NCBI RefSeq assembly: GCF_039839375.1
Contig: NZ_JBDOQU010000003.1
Coordinates: 248,001 to 312,000, forward strand
DNA length: 64,000 nucleotides
Direction of reading: 5' to 3'
Source: JBDOQU01 sp039839375
Lineage (GTDB): Bacteria > Pseudomonadota > Alphaproteobacteria > DSM-16000 > Inquilinaceae
Below, in pieces: positions 41,953 to 51,096 of this stretch. The number at the start of each line of letters is the position of its first letter. Within the stretch, counting starts at the first letter, position 1. The position numbers and the translations under genes are program-made. The notes under the pieces were generated by a model. That model was given only the letters and a program-made list of their open reading frames with translations, was not told the origin of the DNA and ran no database searches.

Positions 41953-43410
41953 GTGACGCGGGACGACGGGAAGAAAACGACGCCGTGGGCCTTCATCCAT
42001 CGAGCGGGGGCCGCCTTCCTTCTGCTTCTCGTCGCGCTGCTGCCCCCGCCCGTCCGGGCGGAGGTCTTCAATCCGGAAACCTTCACGCTGGACAACGGCA
42101 TGCAGGTGGTGGTGGTCACCAATCGCACCGCCCCCGTCGTCAGCCATATGGTCTGGTACAAGGTCGGCGCGGCGGATGAGCCGTGGGGAAAGTCCGGCAT
42201 CGCCCATTTTGTCGAACATCTGATGTTCCGGGGGACCGAAACCGTTCCCGACGGGGAGTTCAGCCAACGCATCAGCCGGGAAGGCGGCCAGGATAACGCT
42301 TTCACGAGCTGGGATTTCACCGCCTATTACCAGAACGTCGCGTCCGACCGGCTGAGGCTGGTGATGGAGCTTGAGGCGGACCGCATGGTCAACCTCGCCC
42401 TTTCCGACGCGGTCGTGCTGCCGGAACGCGACGTGATCCTGGAGGAACGGGCCCAGCGGGTGGACAATGTGCCGGGGTCGCGGCTGAACGAACAGATGTA
42501 TGCCGCCCTCTTCCAGAACCATCCCTACGGCATCCCGATCATCGGCTGGTCCCACGAGATCGCGGAACTGACGCTGGAGGATGTGGAAAGCTTCTACCAG
42601 ACCTGGTACGCGCCGAACAACGCGATCCTCGTCGTTTCCGGCGACATCAATGCGGAGACGCTGCGCCCTCTCGCGGAGGCCACTTACGGCCAGATCCCGT
42701 CCCGCCCGGTGCCCGAGCGCGTCCGGCCGATGGAGCCCGGGGCGGAAGGGGAGCGGCGTGTCGTGGTGACCGATCCGACGGTGCAGCAGCCCCTGTGGCG
42801 GCGGCTCTATCTCGCCCCCAGCTACGCCAACGATCCTGATGGCCACGCCTACGCCCTGCAGGTGTTGAGCGAGGTGCTGGGCGGCGGACCGACCAGCCGT
42901 CTTTACCGTTCTCTGGTGATCGATCAGGGGCTGGCAGTCAGCGCCGGCACCGGCTATTCGCCGAATGACCTGGACTACAGCGTGTTCGTCGCCGTCCTGG
43001 CCCCGACGCCCGGAACCGACCTGGAGGACGCCGAGGCGGCGTTCGAGGAGGAGGTGGCCCGCATCGTCCGGGAAGGCGTGCCGGAGGCGGAGGTCGAGGC
43101 CGCGAAGACCCGTCTCGCCATCGCCGCGGACTATGCCCGCGACAGCCTGTTCGGCCCGGCACGAACGCTGGGCGCGGCGCTGGCGACGGGGCAGACGATC
43201 GAGGATGTGGAAAGCTGGCCCGACCGTATCCGCGCCGTGACGGCGGAAGAGGTCCGCGCCGCGGCGGAGGCCGTGCTGACGGCCGAACGCGCCGTTACCG
43301 GCCTGCTTCTGCCGGAAGCGCCGCCCAGCCCGGTCGCCGCCGCGCCGCCGCCGGGCGCCCCGGCAGAAGAAGCGCCCGATGCCGAGGAGGCGCTGAATGA
43401 TGACAAATGA
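41953..43410 (+). CDS. M16-family zinc peptidase (catalytic subunit)
   Basis: A 485-residue exported peptidase. A signal peptide (FLLLLVALLPPPVRAE) is followed by the M16 domain with the inverted zinc motif HFVEH (His85, Glu88, His89) and the distal Glu in LVMELEADRM. A second M16-like domain follows (RRLYLAPSYANDPDGHAYALQVLSEVLGGGPTSRLYR). The C-terminus is a Pro/Ala-rich tail. The start is GTG at 41953 with GAGGA about 8 bases upstream. It overlaps the next M16 gene by 14 bp; the two proteins should form a heterodimer in the periplasm that degrades peptides. Confidence 0.9.
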   Translation: MTRDDGKKTTPWAFIHRAGAAFLLLLVALLPPPVRAEVFNPETFTLDNGMQVVVVTNRTAPVVSHMVWYKVGAADEPWGKSGIAHFVEHLMFRGTETVPDGEFSQRISREGGQDNAFTSWDFTAYYQNVASDRLRLVMELEADRMVNLALSDAVVLPERDVILEERAQRVDNVPGSRLNEQMYAALFQNHPYGIPIIGWSHEIAELTLEDVESFYQTWYAPNNAILVVSGDINAETLRPLAEATYGQIPSRPVPERVRPMEPGAEGERRVVVTDPTVQQPLWRRLYLAPSYANDPDGHAYALQVLSEVLGGGPTSRLYRSLVIDQGLAVSAGTGYSPNDLDYSVFVAVLAPTPGTDLEDAEAAFEEEVARIVREGVPEAEVEAAKTRLAIAADYARDSLFGPARTLGAALATGQTIEDVESWPDRIRAVTAEEVRAAAEAVLTAERAVTGLLLPEAPPSPVAAAPPPGAPAEEAPDAEEALNDDK

Positions 43411-44794
43411 CGACAAAAGCCTACGTTTTTTCTTTTTTTCCTTGCTGGCGGGCTTCTGCCTTCTCACGCCCGTCACGGCCGGCGCGGTGGAGGTGGAGCG
43501 GGTGGTCAGCCCGATGGGCATCGAAGCCTGGCTGGTGGAGAACGATTCCATTCCCGTGATCTCGATGGAGTTCGCGTTCCTGGGCGGGACCGCGACCGAT
43601 CCGGAAGGCAAGGCGGGGCGGGCGAACTTGGTCTCCGTCCTGCTGGACGAAGGGGCGGGCGATCTGGACAGCCAGGAATTCCAGGGCCGTCTCTCCGATT
43701 CGGCGATCTCCCTTTCCTTCGATGCAGGCCCCGACGCCTTCTTCGGCAGTCTCCAGACCGTCTCCCGCTTCTCCGGCGAGGCGTTCGAACTGCTTCGCCT
43801 CGCCATCAACGAGCCGCGCTTCGATGAGGAGCCGGTCGAGCGGATGCGCGCCGCCGTCGCCGCCTCCATCCGCCAGCAGACAGGCGATCCCGGTTGGCTG
43901 TCCCGACGGGCCTTCTACGATCTGGCCTATCCGGACCATCCCTATGGCGACCCCTCGCGCGGCACCATCGAAACGCTGAACGATCTGACGGTGGAGGACC
44001 TCCGGACCTTCGTGGAGGAGAGGCTGGCCCGCGACAATCTGCTGATCGGCGTCACCGGCGACATTTCAGCCGAGGAGTTGGCGCCGGTGCTGGACGATGT
44101 TTTCGGCGGCCTGCCAGCCGAAAGTGCGCCGTTCGATATCCCGGCAGTGGAGATGCAGGGACAGGGACAGACGGTCCTGGTCGAACGGGACGGGCCGCAG
44201 AGCATCCTGCTGATGGCGCAGCCCGGAATCTCCCGCGACGATCCGGACTACTACCCGGCGCTGGTGATGAACTACATTCTGGGCGGCGGCGGCTTTGAAA
44301 GCCGTCTGACCCAGGAACTGCGCGCCGAACGCGGGCTGACCTACGGCGTCTCCTCCTACCTGGTGGAGAACGAGAAGACGACGATGCTGATGCTCGACAC
44401 TTCGCTGACGAACCAGAACGTCGCGACCGCGATCGACCTGATCCGCCAGGAATGGCGGCGGATGAAGGAGGAAGGCGCGACGCAGGAGGAGGTCGACGGG
44501 GCCAAGACCTACATGACCGGCTCCTTCCCGCTCGCCTTCACCTCCACCGACCGGATCGCTGGCACGCTGCTCTTCATGCAGCTTCACGATCTGGGCATCG
44601 ACTATATCGACACCCGCAACGATCGCGTGGAGGCGGTGACGCTGGAACAGGTGAACGCGGTCGCGGAACGGCTGCTCGATCCGGCCGCGCTGGCGACCGT
44701 GGTGGTCGGCGATCCGGCGGATGATATCGGACCCGAAATAACGCGGCAGGCGGCCGACATCGTGGCGCGCGAGCTGGGGCGCGGCGGCTCCTGA
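43397..44794 (+). CDS. M16-family peptidase-like partner (inactive subunit)
   Basis: A 465-residue exported protein. The signal peptide lies in FFFSLLAGFCLLTPVTAGA. The M16 fold is clear (EFAFLGGTATDPEGKAGRANLVSVLLDEGAGD; LGGGGFESRLTQELRAERGLTYGVSSY, the substrate-binding R/Y region). The zinc motif HxxEH is replaced by NLVSVLLDEG, so it is the non-catalytic partner that supplies the Arg-Tyr pair. This matches the two-subunit M16B arrangement. A T-rich stretch within codons 9-14 (Phe-rich) gives a local drop in GC. Confidence 0.9.
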   Translation: MMTNDDKSLRFFFFSLLAGFCLLTPVTAGAVEVERVVSPMGIEAWLVENDSIPVISMEFAFLGGTATDPEGKAGRANLVSVLLDEGAGDLDSQEFQGRLSDSAISLSFDAGPDAFFGSLQTVSRFSGEAFELLRLAINEPRFDEEPVERMRAAVAASIRQQTGDPGWLSRRAFYDLAYPDHPYGDPSRGTIETLNDLTVEDLRTFVEERLARDNLLIGVTGDISAEELAPVLDDVFGGLPAESAPFDIPAVEMQGQGQTVLVERDGPQSILLMAQPGISRDDPDYYPALVMNYILGGGGFESRLTQELRAERGLTYGVSSYLVENEKTTMLMLDTSLTNQNVATAIDLIRQEWRRMKEEGATQEEVDGAKTYMTGSFPLAFTSTDRIAGTLLFMQLHDLGIDYIDTRNDRVEAVTLEQVNAVAERLLDPAALATVVVGDPADDIGPEITRQAADIVARELGRGGS

Positions 44795-44875
44795 GCCATG
44801 GAACGGCCGGCCGGGGGTTGGTAGTTAAGTTTCCCGAACCCGCGCAACTCCCCACACCAGCCCGGAAGGCTCCCG

Positions 44876-46525
44876 ATGTCGCAGCTTACCGCTTCCCCCG
44901 CATGGCAGGCGCTGGAGCGCCATCGCGACGGCCTGGAGGACACCGGCCTGCGGCGTCTCTTCGCTGACGATCCCGACCGGTTTCGGGACTTGTCGCTGAC
45001 CTTCGGCGACAGCCTTCTCCTCGACTACTCCAAGAATCTCGTCACCAGCCAGACGATGACCCTCCTGTTCGACCTCGCGCGCCAGCAGGGGGTGGAGCCC
45101 TGGCGCGACGCGATGTTCGCCGGCGAGCGGATCAACGGGACGGAAGGCCGCCCCGTGCTGCACACGGCGCTGCGCAACCGCTCCGGCCGTCCGGTGACGG
45201 TCGAGGGGGAGGACGTCATGCCGGCGGTCCGCCGGGTGCTGGACCAGATGCGGACCTTCTCCGAAGCGGTCCGGTCGGGCGACTGGACAGGTCATACCGG
45301 CAAGCCCATCACCGATGTCGTCAATATCGGGATCGGCGGGTCGGACCTCGGCCCCGTGATGGTGACGGAGGCGCTGGCCGCCTACCGGCATCCGGGCCTG
45401 GCGCTGCATTTCGTCTCCAACGTCGACGGCACCCATATCGCTGAGACGCTGGAGCGCCTCGATCCGGAGACGACCTTGTTCATCGTCGCGTCGAAGACCT
45501 TCACGACGCAGGAGACGCTGACCAATGCCCATACCGCCCGGTCATGGTTCCTCGACAGTGGCGCGGCGGAGACGTCGATCGCGCGGCACTTCGTGGCGCT
45601 GTCGACGAATGCGAAGGAGGTGACGGCGTTCGGCATCGATCCGGCGAACATGTTCGAATTCTGGGATTGGGTCGGCGGGCGCTATTCACTCTGGTCCGCG
45701 ATCGGCCTGCCCATCGCGATCTCTATCGGCATGGACAGGTTCGAGGAGCTGCTGGCCGGCGCGCATGAGATGGACGACCATTTCCGCACCGCGCCCCTGG
45801 AAGAGAACATGCCGGTTCTGCTGGCGATGCTGGGGGTCTGGTACAACAATTTCATGGGCGCGCAGGCCCACGCCGTTCTGCCCTACGACCAGTATCTCCA
45901 TCGCTTCGCCGCCTACCTTCAGCAGGGCGACATGGAATCGAACGGCAAGTCGGTGGACCGCGACGGCCGGCCGGTGGACTACCAGACAGGGCCGATCATC
46001 TTCGGCGAACCCGGCACCAACGGGCAGCACGCCTTCTATCAGCTTATCCATCAGGGCACGAAGCTGATCCCATGCGATTTCATCGCCCCCTGCCGCAGCC
46101 ACAATCCGCTGGGCCGGCATCATGACATCCTGCTGTCGAACTTCTTCGCCCAGACGGAGGCACTGGCCTTCGGAAAGACCGAGGCCGAAGCGAGGGCGGA
46201 GCTGGAGAAGGCGGGCAAGTCGGGCGCGGCGCTGGAATCGCTGCTGCCCCACAAGATGTTCTCCGGCGATCGGCCGACCAACTCGATCCTGATCGACACG
46301 CTGGACCCGCGGCGGCTGGGCATGCTGATCGCGCTCTACGAACACAAGATTTTCATTCAGGGCGCGGTCTGGAACATCTACAGCTTCGACCAGTGGGGGG
46401 TGGAGCTGGGCAAGCAGCTTGCCGGCCGCATATTGCCGGAGCTGGAGAGCCCGGATCCCGTCGACGGCCATGACGGCTCCACCAACGGGCTGATCGCCTT
46501 CTACAAGACGCGCCGTCTTCGCTGA
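44876..46525 (+). CDS. pgi: Glucose-6-phosphate isomerase Pgi
   Basis: A 549-residue enzyme of normal length. Key segments: NIGIGGSDLGPVMVTEAL, VSNVDGTHIAETLERLDPETTLFIVASKTFTTQETLTNA, GGRYSLWSAIGLPIA, HAFYQLIHQGTKLIPCDFI and SFDQWGVELGK, with the catalytic Glu, His and Lys in these blocks. It interconverts glucose-6-P and fructose-6-P and so feeds nucleotide-sugar synthesis as well as glycolysis. GGAAGG lies upstream of the ATG at 44876. It stands alone, 81 bp after the M16 pair. Confidence 0.96.
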   Translation: MSQLTASPAWQALERHRDGLEDTGLRRLFADDPDRFRDLSLTFGDSLLLDYSKNLVTSQTMTLLFDLARQQGVEPWRDAMFAGERINGTEGRPVLHTALRNRSGRPVTVEGEDVMPAVRRVLDQMRTFSEAVRSGDWTGHTGKPITDVVNIGIGGSDLGPVMVTEALAAYRHPGLALHFVSNVDGTHIAETLERLDPETTLFIVASKTFTTQETLTNAHTARSWFLDSGAAETSIARHFVALSTNAKEVTAFGIDPANMFEFWDWVGGRYSLWSAIGLPIAISIGMDRFEELLAGAHEMDDHFRTAPLEENMPVLLAMLGVWYNNFMGAQAHAVLPYDQYLHRFAAYLQQGDMESNGKSVDRDGRPVDYQTGPIIFGEPGTNGQHAFYQLIHQGTKLIPCDFIAPCRSHNPLGRHHDILLSNFFAQTEALAFGKTEAEARAELEKAGKSGAALESLLPHKMFSGDRPTNSILIDTLDPRRLGMLIALYEHKIFIQGAVWNIYSFDQWGVELGKQLAGRILPELESPDPVDGHDGSTNGLIAFYKTRRLR

Positions 46526-46630
46526 CCCGGCCCGCCATGAAAGCGCCTTAGGGCCGCGCCATCGTCGGATGAACCGAACGCCCGTAGAGGCGTTGATGAA
46601 CCGTAACGATGCCGTTCAGGGACAAGCTCC

Positions 46631-47449
46631 ATGTGCCTCTCTCACGATCACGCTCATTGCTCTCACCCCAGCCTCGGCCGGCGCGGCTTCATGGTCGGCG
46701 TGGCCGGCACGGCCGGCATCATGATGGCCGGCTGCACCACCGGCAGCCAGATCGCGGACGCGGTACCGATCCTGATCTCTCCCGAGCAGGAGGCGCAGCT
46801 TGGCGCGGAGACCTGGGCGCGCATCCGGCAGGAGACGCCGGTCTCCGACAACAGATCAATGCAGGCGGCGCTGGAGCAGGTCGGCAGCCGACTCCTGACC
46901 GCCGCCGGAGAGAACCCGAACCAGTGGGAGATGGTGGTGTTCGAAGGGCAGGAGGCGAACGCCTTCGCCCTGCCCGGCGGCAAGATCGGCGTCTATGAGG
47001 GCATATTCAATTACATGGAGAACGATGCCCAGCTTGCGGCGGTCGTCGGCCATGAGATCGGCCACAACCAGGCGCGCCACGCCGCGCAGCGGATCAGCGC
47101 TTCACAGGCGTCGCAACTCGGCGTCCAGGTGATCACCGCCGCGCTGGGCGGTGGCAGCGGCGGCGCGGCCTCGGCCGACCAGATCGCGGCGCTGCTGGGC
47201 GCGGGGGTCCAGTACGGCATCCTGATGCCCTATGGGCGCGACCAGGAGCTGGAGGCAGACCGTCTGGGCCTGCGGCTGATGGCGATGGCGGGATACGATC
47301 CCAGGGAATCGATCGATTTCTGGCAGAAGATGTCCCAGGCCCCCGGAGGCGGAACGCCGGAATTCGCCTCCACCCACCCCTCGCCGGGCAACCGGGTGGC
47401 GCAGCTTCAAAGCCTGATGCCGGAGGCGATGGCGATCTATAACTCCTGA
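46631..47449 (+). CDS. M48-family metallopeptidase, Tat-type lipoprotein
   Basis: A 272-residue zinc peptidase. The N-terminus has a Cys/His cluster (MCLSHDHAHCSH), then the twin-arginine motif LGRRGFMVG and a hydrophobic stretch ending in the lipobox MAGC, so it is probably a Tat-exported lipoprotein. The M48 catalytic motif is VVGHEIGHNQARHAAQR (His141 onwards) with third ligand region QELEADRLGLRLM. The family (LoiP/BepA-like) degrades damaged outer-membrane proteins in the periplasm. AGGGA precedes the ATG. The His/Cys-rich leader before the Tat motif is unusual. Confidence 0.87.
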   Translation: MCLSHDHAHCSHPSLGRRGFMVGVAGTAGIMMAGCTTGSQIADAVPILISPEQEAQLGAETWARIRQETPVSDNRSMQAALEQVGSRLLTAAGENPNQWEMVVFEGQEANAFALPGGKIGVYEGIFNYMENDAQLAAVVGHEIGHNQARHAAQRISASQASQLGVQVITAALGGGSGGAASADQIAALLGAGVQYGILMPYGRDQELEADRLGLRLMAMAGYDPRESIDFWQKMSQAPGGGTPEFASTHPSPGNRVAQLQSLMPEAMAIYNS

Positions 47450-47525
47450 CGGAGTCGCACCACCACTCGCCATAGGGCGGCATCGGCGCTACCATATCTG
47501 GATGGTCGCCCACATGACTCCGATA

Positions 47526-49304
47526 ATGCGGACAATCCGCCTGCTGCCCCCGACGCTGGTCAACCGGATCGCGGCGGGGGAGGTGATCGAACGGCCGGCC
47601 GCCGCCGTCAAGGAACTGGTGGAAAACGCCATCGACGCCGGGGCCGGGCGGGTCGATGTGGTGTTGCGCGATGGCGGACGGACCTTCCTTTCCGTCACCG
47701 ACGATGGCTGCGGCATGACGCCGGACGAGCTGTCGCTCTGCATCGAACGCCACGCCACCTCGAAGCTGGAGGGCGAGGACCTCCTGCGGATCTCGACGCT
47801 GGGCTTCCGGGGCGAGGCGCTGCCCTCGATCGGCGCGGTCAGCCGGCTGTCCATCGCCAGCCGCGCCAGGGGCGCTGGCGAATCCTGGGCGCTGGCCGTC
47901 GAAGGCGGGGCGGTGGGCCAGCCGCAGCCGATAGCCTTCGGCGAGGGCACGCGGGTCGAGGTCCGGGACCTGTTCTACGCCACGCCTGCGCGGCTGAAGT
48001 TCCTGAAATCTGAACGGGCGGAATTCGCCGCCGCAATCGACGTGGTCCAACGGCTGGCCATGGCCCATCCGGAGATCGCCTTCACCCTGTCCGACGACAA
48101 GCGCACGCCCGTCCGGCTGACAGCCTGCCAGGGCGATCTCCTGGACGCCCGGCTGGACAGGCTTTCAGCCGTGATGGGGCGCGATTTCGCGGACAATGCG
48201 CTGACCATCGACGCGACGCGGGAAACGGCGCACCTCACCGGTTATGCCGCGCTGCCGACGCTGAACAAGGCGACGGGCCAACACCAGTACCTCTTCGTCA
48301 ATGGCCGCCCGGTGCGCGACAAGCTGCTGCTGGGCGCGCTGCGCGGCGCATATTCGGATTTCCTCGCCCGGGACCGGCATCCGGTGGCCGCGCTCTTCCT
48401 GGAACTGCCGCAGGAAGAGGTCGACGTGAACGTCCATCCGACGAAGGCGGAGGTCCGCTTCCGCGATTCCGGGCTGATCAGGGGGCTGATCGTCGGCGCG
48501 ATCAAGCATGCGCTGGCGCAGGCCGGCCACCGGGCCTCGACCACCGTCGGGACGGCGACGCTCGGCGCGTTCCGGCCGACCACAGCGCTCGCCTTCGCCT
48601 ATCAGGCGCCGCCGCCCCGGCCGTCATATTCCACCGGGTTCGCCGAGCCGGCGGCCGAATACTTCGCGCCGCTCCAGACGCCTTCAGCGCGGGCCGAGCC
48701 GCCGTCCGCGCCGATCGCACCGGACCACCCGCTGGGCGCGGCGCGGGCGCAGGTCCATGAGAATTATGTCGTGGCCCAGACGCCGGACGGGCTGGTGATC
48801 GTCGATCAGCACGCCGCCCATGAGAGGCTGGTCTATGAGAAGATGAAGGCGGCCCTGATCGATGGCGGGGTGAAGACCCAGGGTCTCCTGCTGCCGGAGG
48901 TCGTGGACCTGCCGGAATCCGATGTGGACCGTCTGCTCGCCCGCGCGCCGGAACTGGCGGAGCTTGGGCTGACGCTGGAAGCCTTCGGCCCCGGCGCGGT
49001 GGTCGTCCGGGAGACGCCGGCCCTCCTGGGGCAGGCCGACGTGCAGGGGCTGGTACGCGATCTGGCGGACGAGTTGGCGGATCTTGACCAGGCGATGACG
49101 CTGCGCGACCGGCTGGACGCCGTCTGCTCCACCATGGCCTGCCATGGCAGCGTGCGGTCGGGCCGCCGGCTGACGGTGGAGGAGATGAACGCGCTGCTCC
49201 GCCAGATGGAGGCGACGCCTCATTCCGGCCAATGCAACCACGGCCGGCCGACCTATGTGGAACTCAAGCTGTCGGACATCGAACGGCTGTTCGGTCGCCG
49301 TTAG
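47526..49304 (+). CDS. mutL: DNA mismatch repair protein MutL
   Basis: A 592-residue protein. The N-terminal GHKL ATPase has VNRIAAGEVIERPAAAVKELVENAIDAGA, DDGCGM, ATSKL and TLGFRGEALPSIGAV. The C-terminal domain contains the endonuclease motif DQHAAHERLVYE (Asp427) with the later ACHGSVRSGR and CNHGRPTYVEL zinc motifs, so it belongs to the nicking type used where MutH is absent. A linker of ~100 Pro/Ala-rich residues separates the domains. The ATG at 47526 is chosen to match the family start; in-frame ATGs at 47502 and 47514 are alternatives. The stop overlaps the stop of the convergent GFA gene. Confidence 0.93.
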   Translation: MRTIRLLPPTLVNRIAAGEVIERPAAAVKELVENAIDAGAGRVDVVLRDGGRTFLSVTDDGCGMTPDELSLCIERHATSKLEGEDLLRISTLGFRGEALPSIGAVSRLSIASRARGAGESWALAVEGGAVGQPQPIAFGEGTRVEVRDLFYATPARLKFLKSERAEFAAAIDVVQRLAMAHPEIAFTLSDDKRTPVRLTACQGDLLDARLDRLSAVMGRDFADNALTIDATRETAHLTGYAALPTLNKATGQHQYLFVNGRPVRDKLLLGALRGAYSDFLARDRHPVAALFLELPQEEVDVNVHPTKAEVRFRDSGLIRGLIVGAIKHALAQAGHRASTTVGTATLGAFRPTTALAFAYQAPPPRPSYSTGFAEPAAEYFAPLQTPSARAEPPSAPIAPDHPLGAARAQVHENYVVAQTPDGLVIVDQHAAHERLVYEKMKAALIDGGVKTQGLLLPEVVDLPESDVDRLLARAPELAELGLTLEAFGPGAVVVRETPALLGQADVQGLVRDLADELADLDQAMTLRDRLDAVCSTMACHGSVRSGRRLTVEEMNALLRQMEATPHSGQCNHGRPTYVELKLSDIERLFGRR

Positions 49305-49699
49305 GGCTCCTGCTCCAGCCCGTCGGTGATCTCGTAATAATCGCCCTTGGAGGCGACATAGATATGCTTGACGGTCGCGAGGCCCGTAGGCTCGTCCAGC
49401 GTGCCGGCGGCGATGCTGACATAGGACCGGCCTTCGGGCGCCCAGAAGACCGACCCGCCGCATTCCCGGCAAAAGCCCCGCCGCGCCTTGTCGGAGGAGC
49501 GGAACCAGGAAAGGCTCCTGTCCTCCACCATCGTCAGGTCGACGCGGGCGCAGTTGGTGTAGGCGGCGTAATGGCCGTGGGTGCGCCGGCACTGGCCGCA
49601 ATGGCAGGCGACCACCGGCCGCATCGGCCCCCGTATCTCATATCGGACGCCGCCGCAGAGGCAGCCGCCACTCGCCGTTATTGGCGCGTCATTCGCCAT
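49301..49699 (-). CDS. GFA-family (glutathione-dependent formaldehyde-activating-like) zinc protein
   Basis: A 132-residue protein with zinc-binding cysteines in GGCLCGGVRYEI, CHCGQCRRTHG and FCRECGGSVFW, the complete GFA signature. The fold binds zinc and sometimes glutathione; most members have unknown function and few act on formaldehyde. A GGATC region lies upstream of the ATG at 49699. Its 5' end overlaps rsmD by 11 bp and its stop overlaps that of mutL. Confidence 0.9.
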   Translation of the reverse strand: MANDAPITASGGCLCGGVRYEIRGPMRPVVACHCGQCRRTHGHYAAYTNCARVDLTMVEDRSLSWFRSSDKARRGFCRECGGSVFWAPEGRSYVSIAAGTLDEPTGLATVKHIYVASKGDYYEITDGLEQEP

Positions 49700-50258
49700 C
49701 GCCGTTGATCCTTTGAAGAAAGGTGATCCTCGTCTCTCCATAGCATCGCTCATCGCGGAGGGCGAAGCCCGGCGGCGGCGTGAAATCGTCCTCGCGCGCC
49801 GTCTCCACGACGCAGATGCAGTTTCGCGCCAGCCATCCGGTTTTCGCCAGCGCCGGCAGCGCCTTCTGGGCGAGCTCCTTGCCATAGGGCGGGTCCAGGA
49901 AGGCCAGCGTCGCCGGCTGCTTCGCCCTCGGCGGTCGGGCGGCGTCGGCGCGCAGCAGGGTGACCCGTCCTTCCTCCTTCAGCGCCGCGACGTTCTGACG
50001 GCCGAGCGTCAGCGACCGGGGATCGGTATCCATCAACGTCAGATGCTTCGCGCCCCGCGACAGGGCCTCCAGCCCCAGCGCGCCGGTGCCGCAGAAGGCG
50101 TCCAGCACGATGGCATCCGTCAGCGGGTCATCGGCCCAGCCGGCATGGGCCAGCATGTTGAACAGCGCCTCCCGCACCCGGTCGCCGGTCGGGCGCACGT
50201 CCTGCCCGGCAGGCGTCAGGAGCCGCCTGCCCCTATGAACGCCGCCGACGATCCGCAC
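49689..50258 (-). CDS. rsmD: 16S rRNA guanine-N2 (G966) methyltransferase RsmD
   Basis: A 189-residue SAM-dependent methyltransferase. RIVGGVHRGRRLLTP at the N-terminus, TGDRVREALFNML, VLDAFCGTGALGLEALSRGA (motif I), LMDTD and FLDPPYGKEL (DPPY catalytic motif) are all present. It methylates G966 of 16S rRNA. The start is GTG at 50258, giving the family's normal N-terminus; it overlaps the pseudouridine synthase gene by 26 bp. A longer frame to 50330 would overlap far more and has no family support. Confidence 0.92.
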   Translation of the reverse strand: MRIVGGVHRGRRLLTPAGQDVRPTGDRVREALFNMLAHAGWADDPLTDAIVLDAFCGTGALGLEALSRGAKHLTLMDTDPRSLTLGRQNVAALKEEGRVTLLRADAARPPRAKQPATLAFLDPPYGKELAQKALPALAKTGWLARNCICVVETAREDDFTPPPGFALRDERCYGETRITFLQRINGDGE

Positions 50259-51015
50259 GGGGCTTGTCGGGCTGGTCGAGGAACGCGCCGAGCTGGCTGC
50301 GCAGGACGTGGGACCTGATCTCCTCCACATCCCCGCGCTCCAGGCTGCCGAGTTGGAAGGGGCCGTAGGAGGTGCGGATCAGCCGGTTGACCGGATAGCC
50401 GAGCGCCTCCATGACCTTCCGGACTTCGCGGTTCTTGCCTTCCCGCAGCCCCACGGTCAGCCAGGCATTGTCGCCTTGCTGCCGGTCCAGCGCGGCGTCG
50501 ATCGGGCCGTAGCGCAGGCCGGAGACGGTCATGCCGCCCGCGATCTCCGCCAGCTTCGCGGGGTCGACCCGCCCATGGACCCGGACCCGATAGCGCCTCA
50601 CCCAGCCGGTCGCCGGCAATTCCAGATGCCGGGCCAGCGCGCCGTCATTGGTCAGCAGCAGCAGCCCTTCGCTGGCGATATCCAGCCGTCCGATGGAGAC
50701 GACGCGGGGCATCGCCGGTGGCAGACGGTCGAACACGGTCGGCCGCCCGCGCTCGTCCCGGGCCGTCGTCACCAGCCCCGCCGGCTTGTGATAGCGCCAC
50801 AGCCGCGTCGGCGTCTTGCCCGGCAGCGGCTTGCCGTCCACCACGACCGCGTCGGCCTCGGTCACCGTGACGGCCGGGGAGGTCAGCACCGCGCCGTTCA
50901 CGGCGACGCGGCCTTCCGCGATCCAGCGTTCGGCGTCGCGGCGGGAACAGAGGCCGGCCCGCGCCAGCACCTTCGCGATGCGGTCGCCGCCCTGGGCTTT
51001 CGTCTCTTCGGTCAT
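50233..51015 (-). CDS. rluB: 23S rRNA pseudouridine synthase, RsuA/RluB family
   Basis: A 260-residue enzyme. An S4 RNA-binding domain (RIAKVLARAGLCSRRDAERWIAEGRVAVNG) is followed by the catalytic domain with HKPAGLVTTARDE, the active-site GRLDIASEGLLLLTNDG (Asp in GRLD) and LREGKNREVRKVMEALG. It isomerises a uridine in 23S rRNA (RluB type is most likely by layout). The C-terminus ends in a basic tail (RADRRRRS). It is translationally overlapped with rsmD, an arrangement seen in many alphaproteobacteria. Confidence 0.9.
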   Translation of the reverse strand: MTEETKAQGGDRIAKVLARAGLCSRRDAERWIAEGRVAVNGAVLTSPAVTVTEADAVVVDGKPLPGKTPTRLWRYHKPAGLVTTARDERGRPTVFDRLPPAMPRVVSIGRLDIASEGLLLLTNDGALARHLELPATGWVRRYRVRVHGRVDPAKLAEIAGGMTVSGLRYGPIDAALDRQQGDNAWLTVGLREGKNREVRKVMEALGYPVNRLIRTSYGPFQLGSLERGDVEEIRSHVLRSQLGAFLDQPDKPRADRRRRS

Positions 51016-51096
51016 GGGCGGGAGCTATCGCACGGAACGGAAGCCGCGCCAAGGCGGCTTGACCGCCTTCGGCGGGACGGGCAAAGGTCGCCGGCC

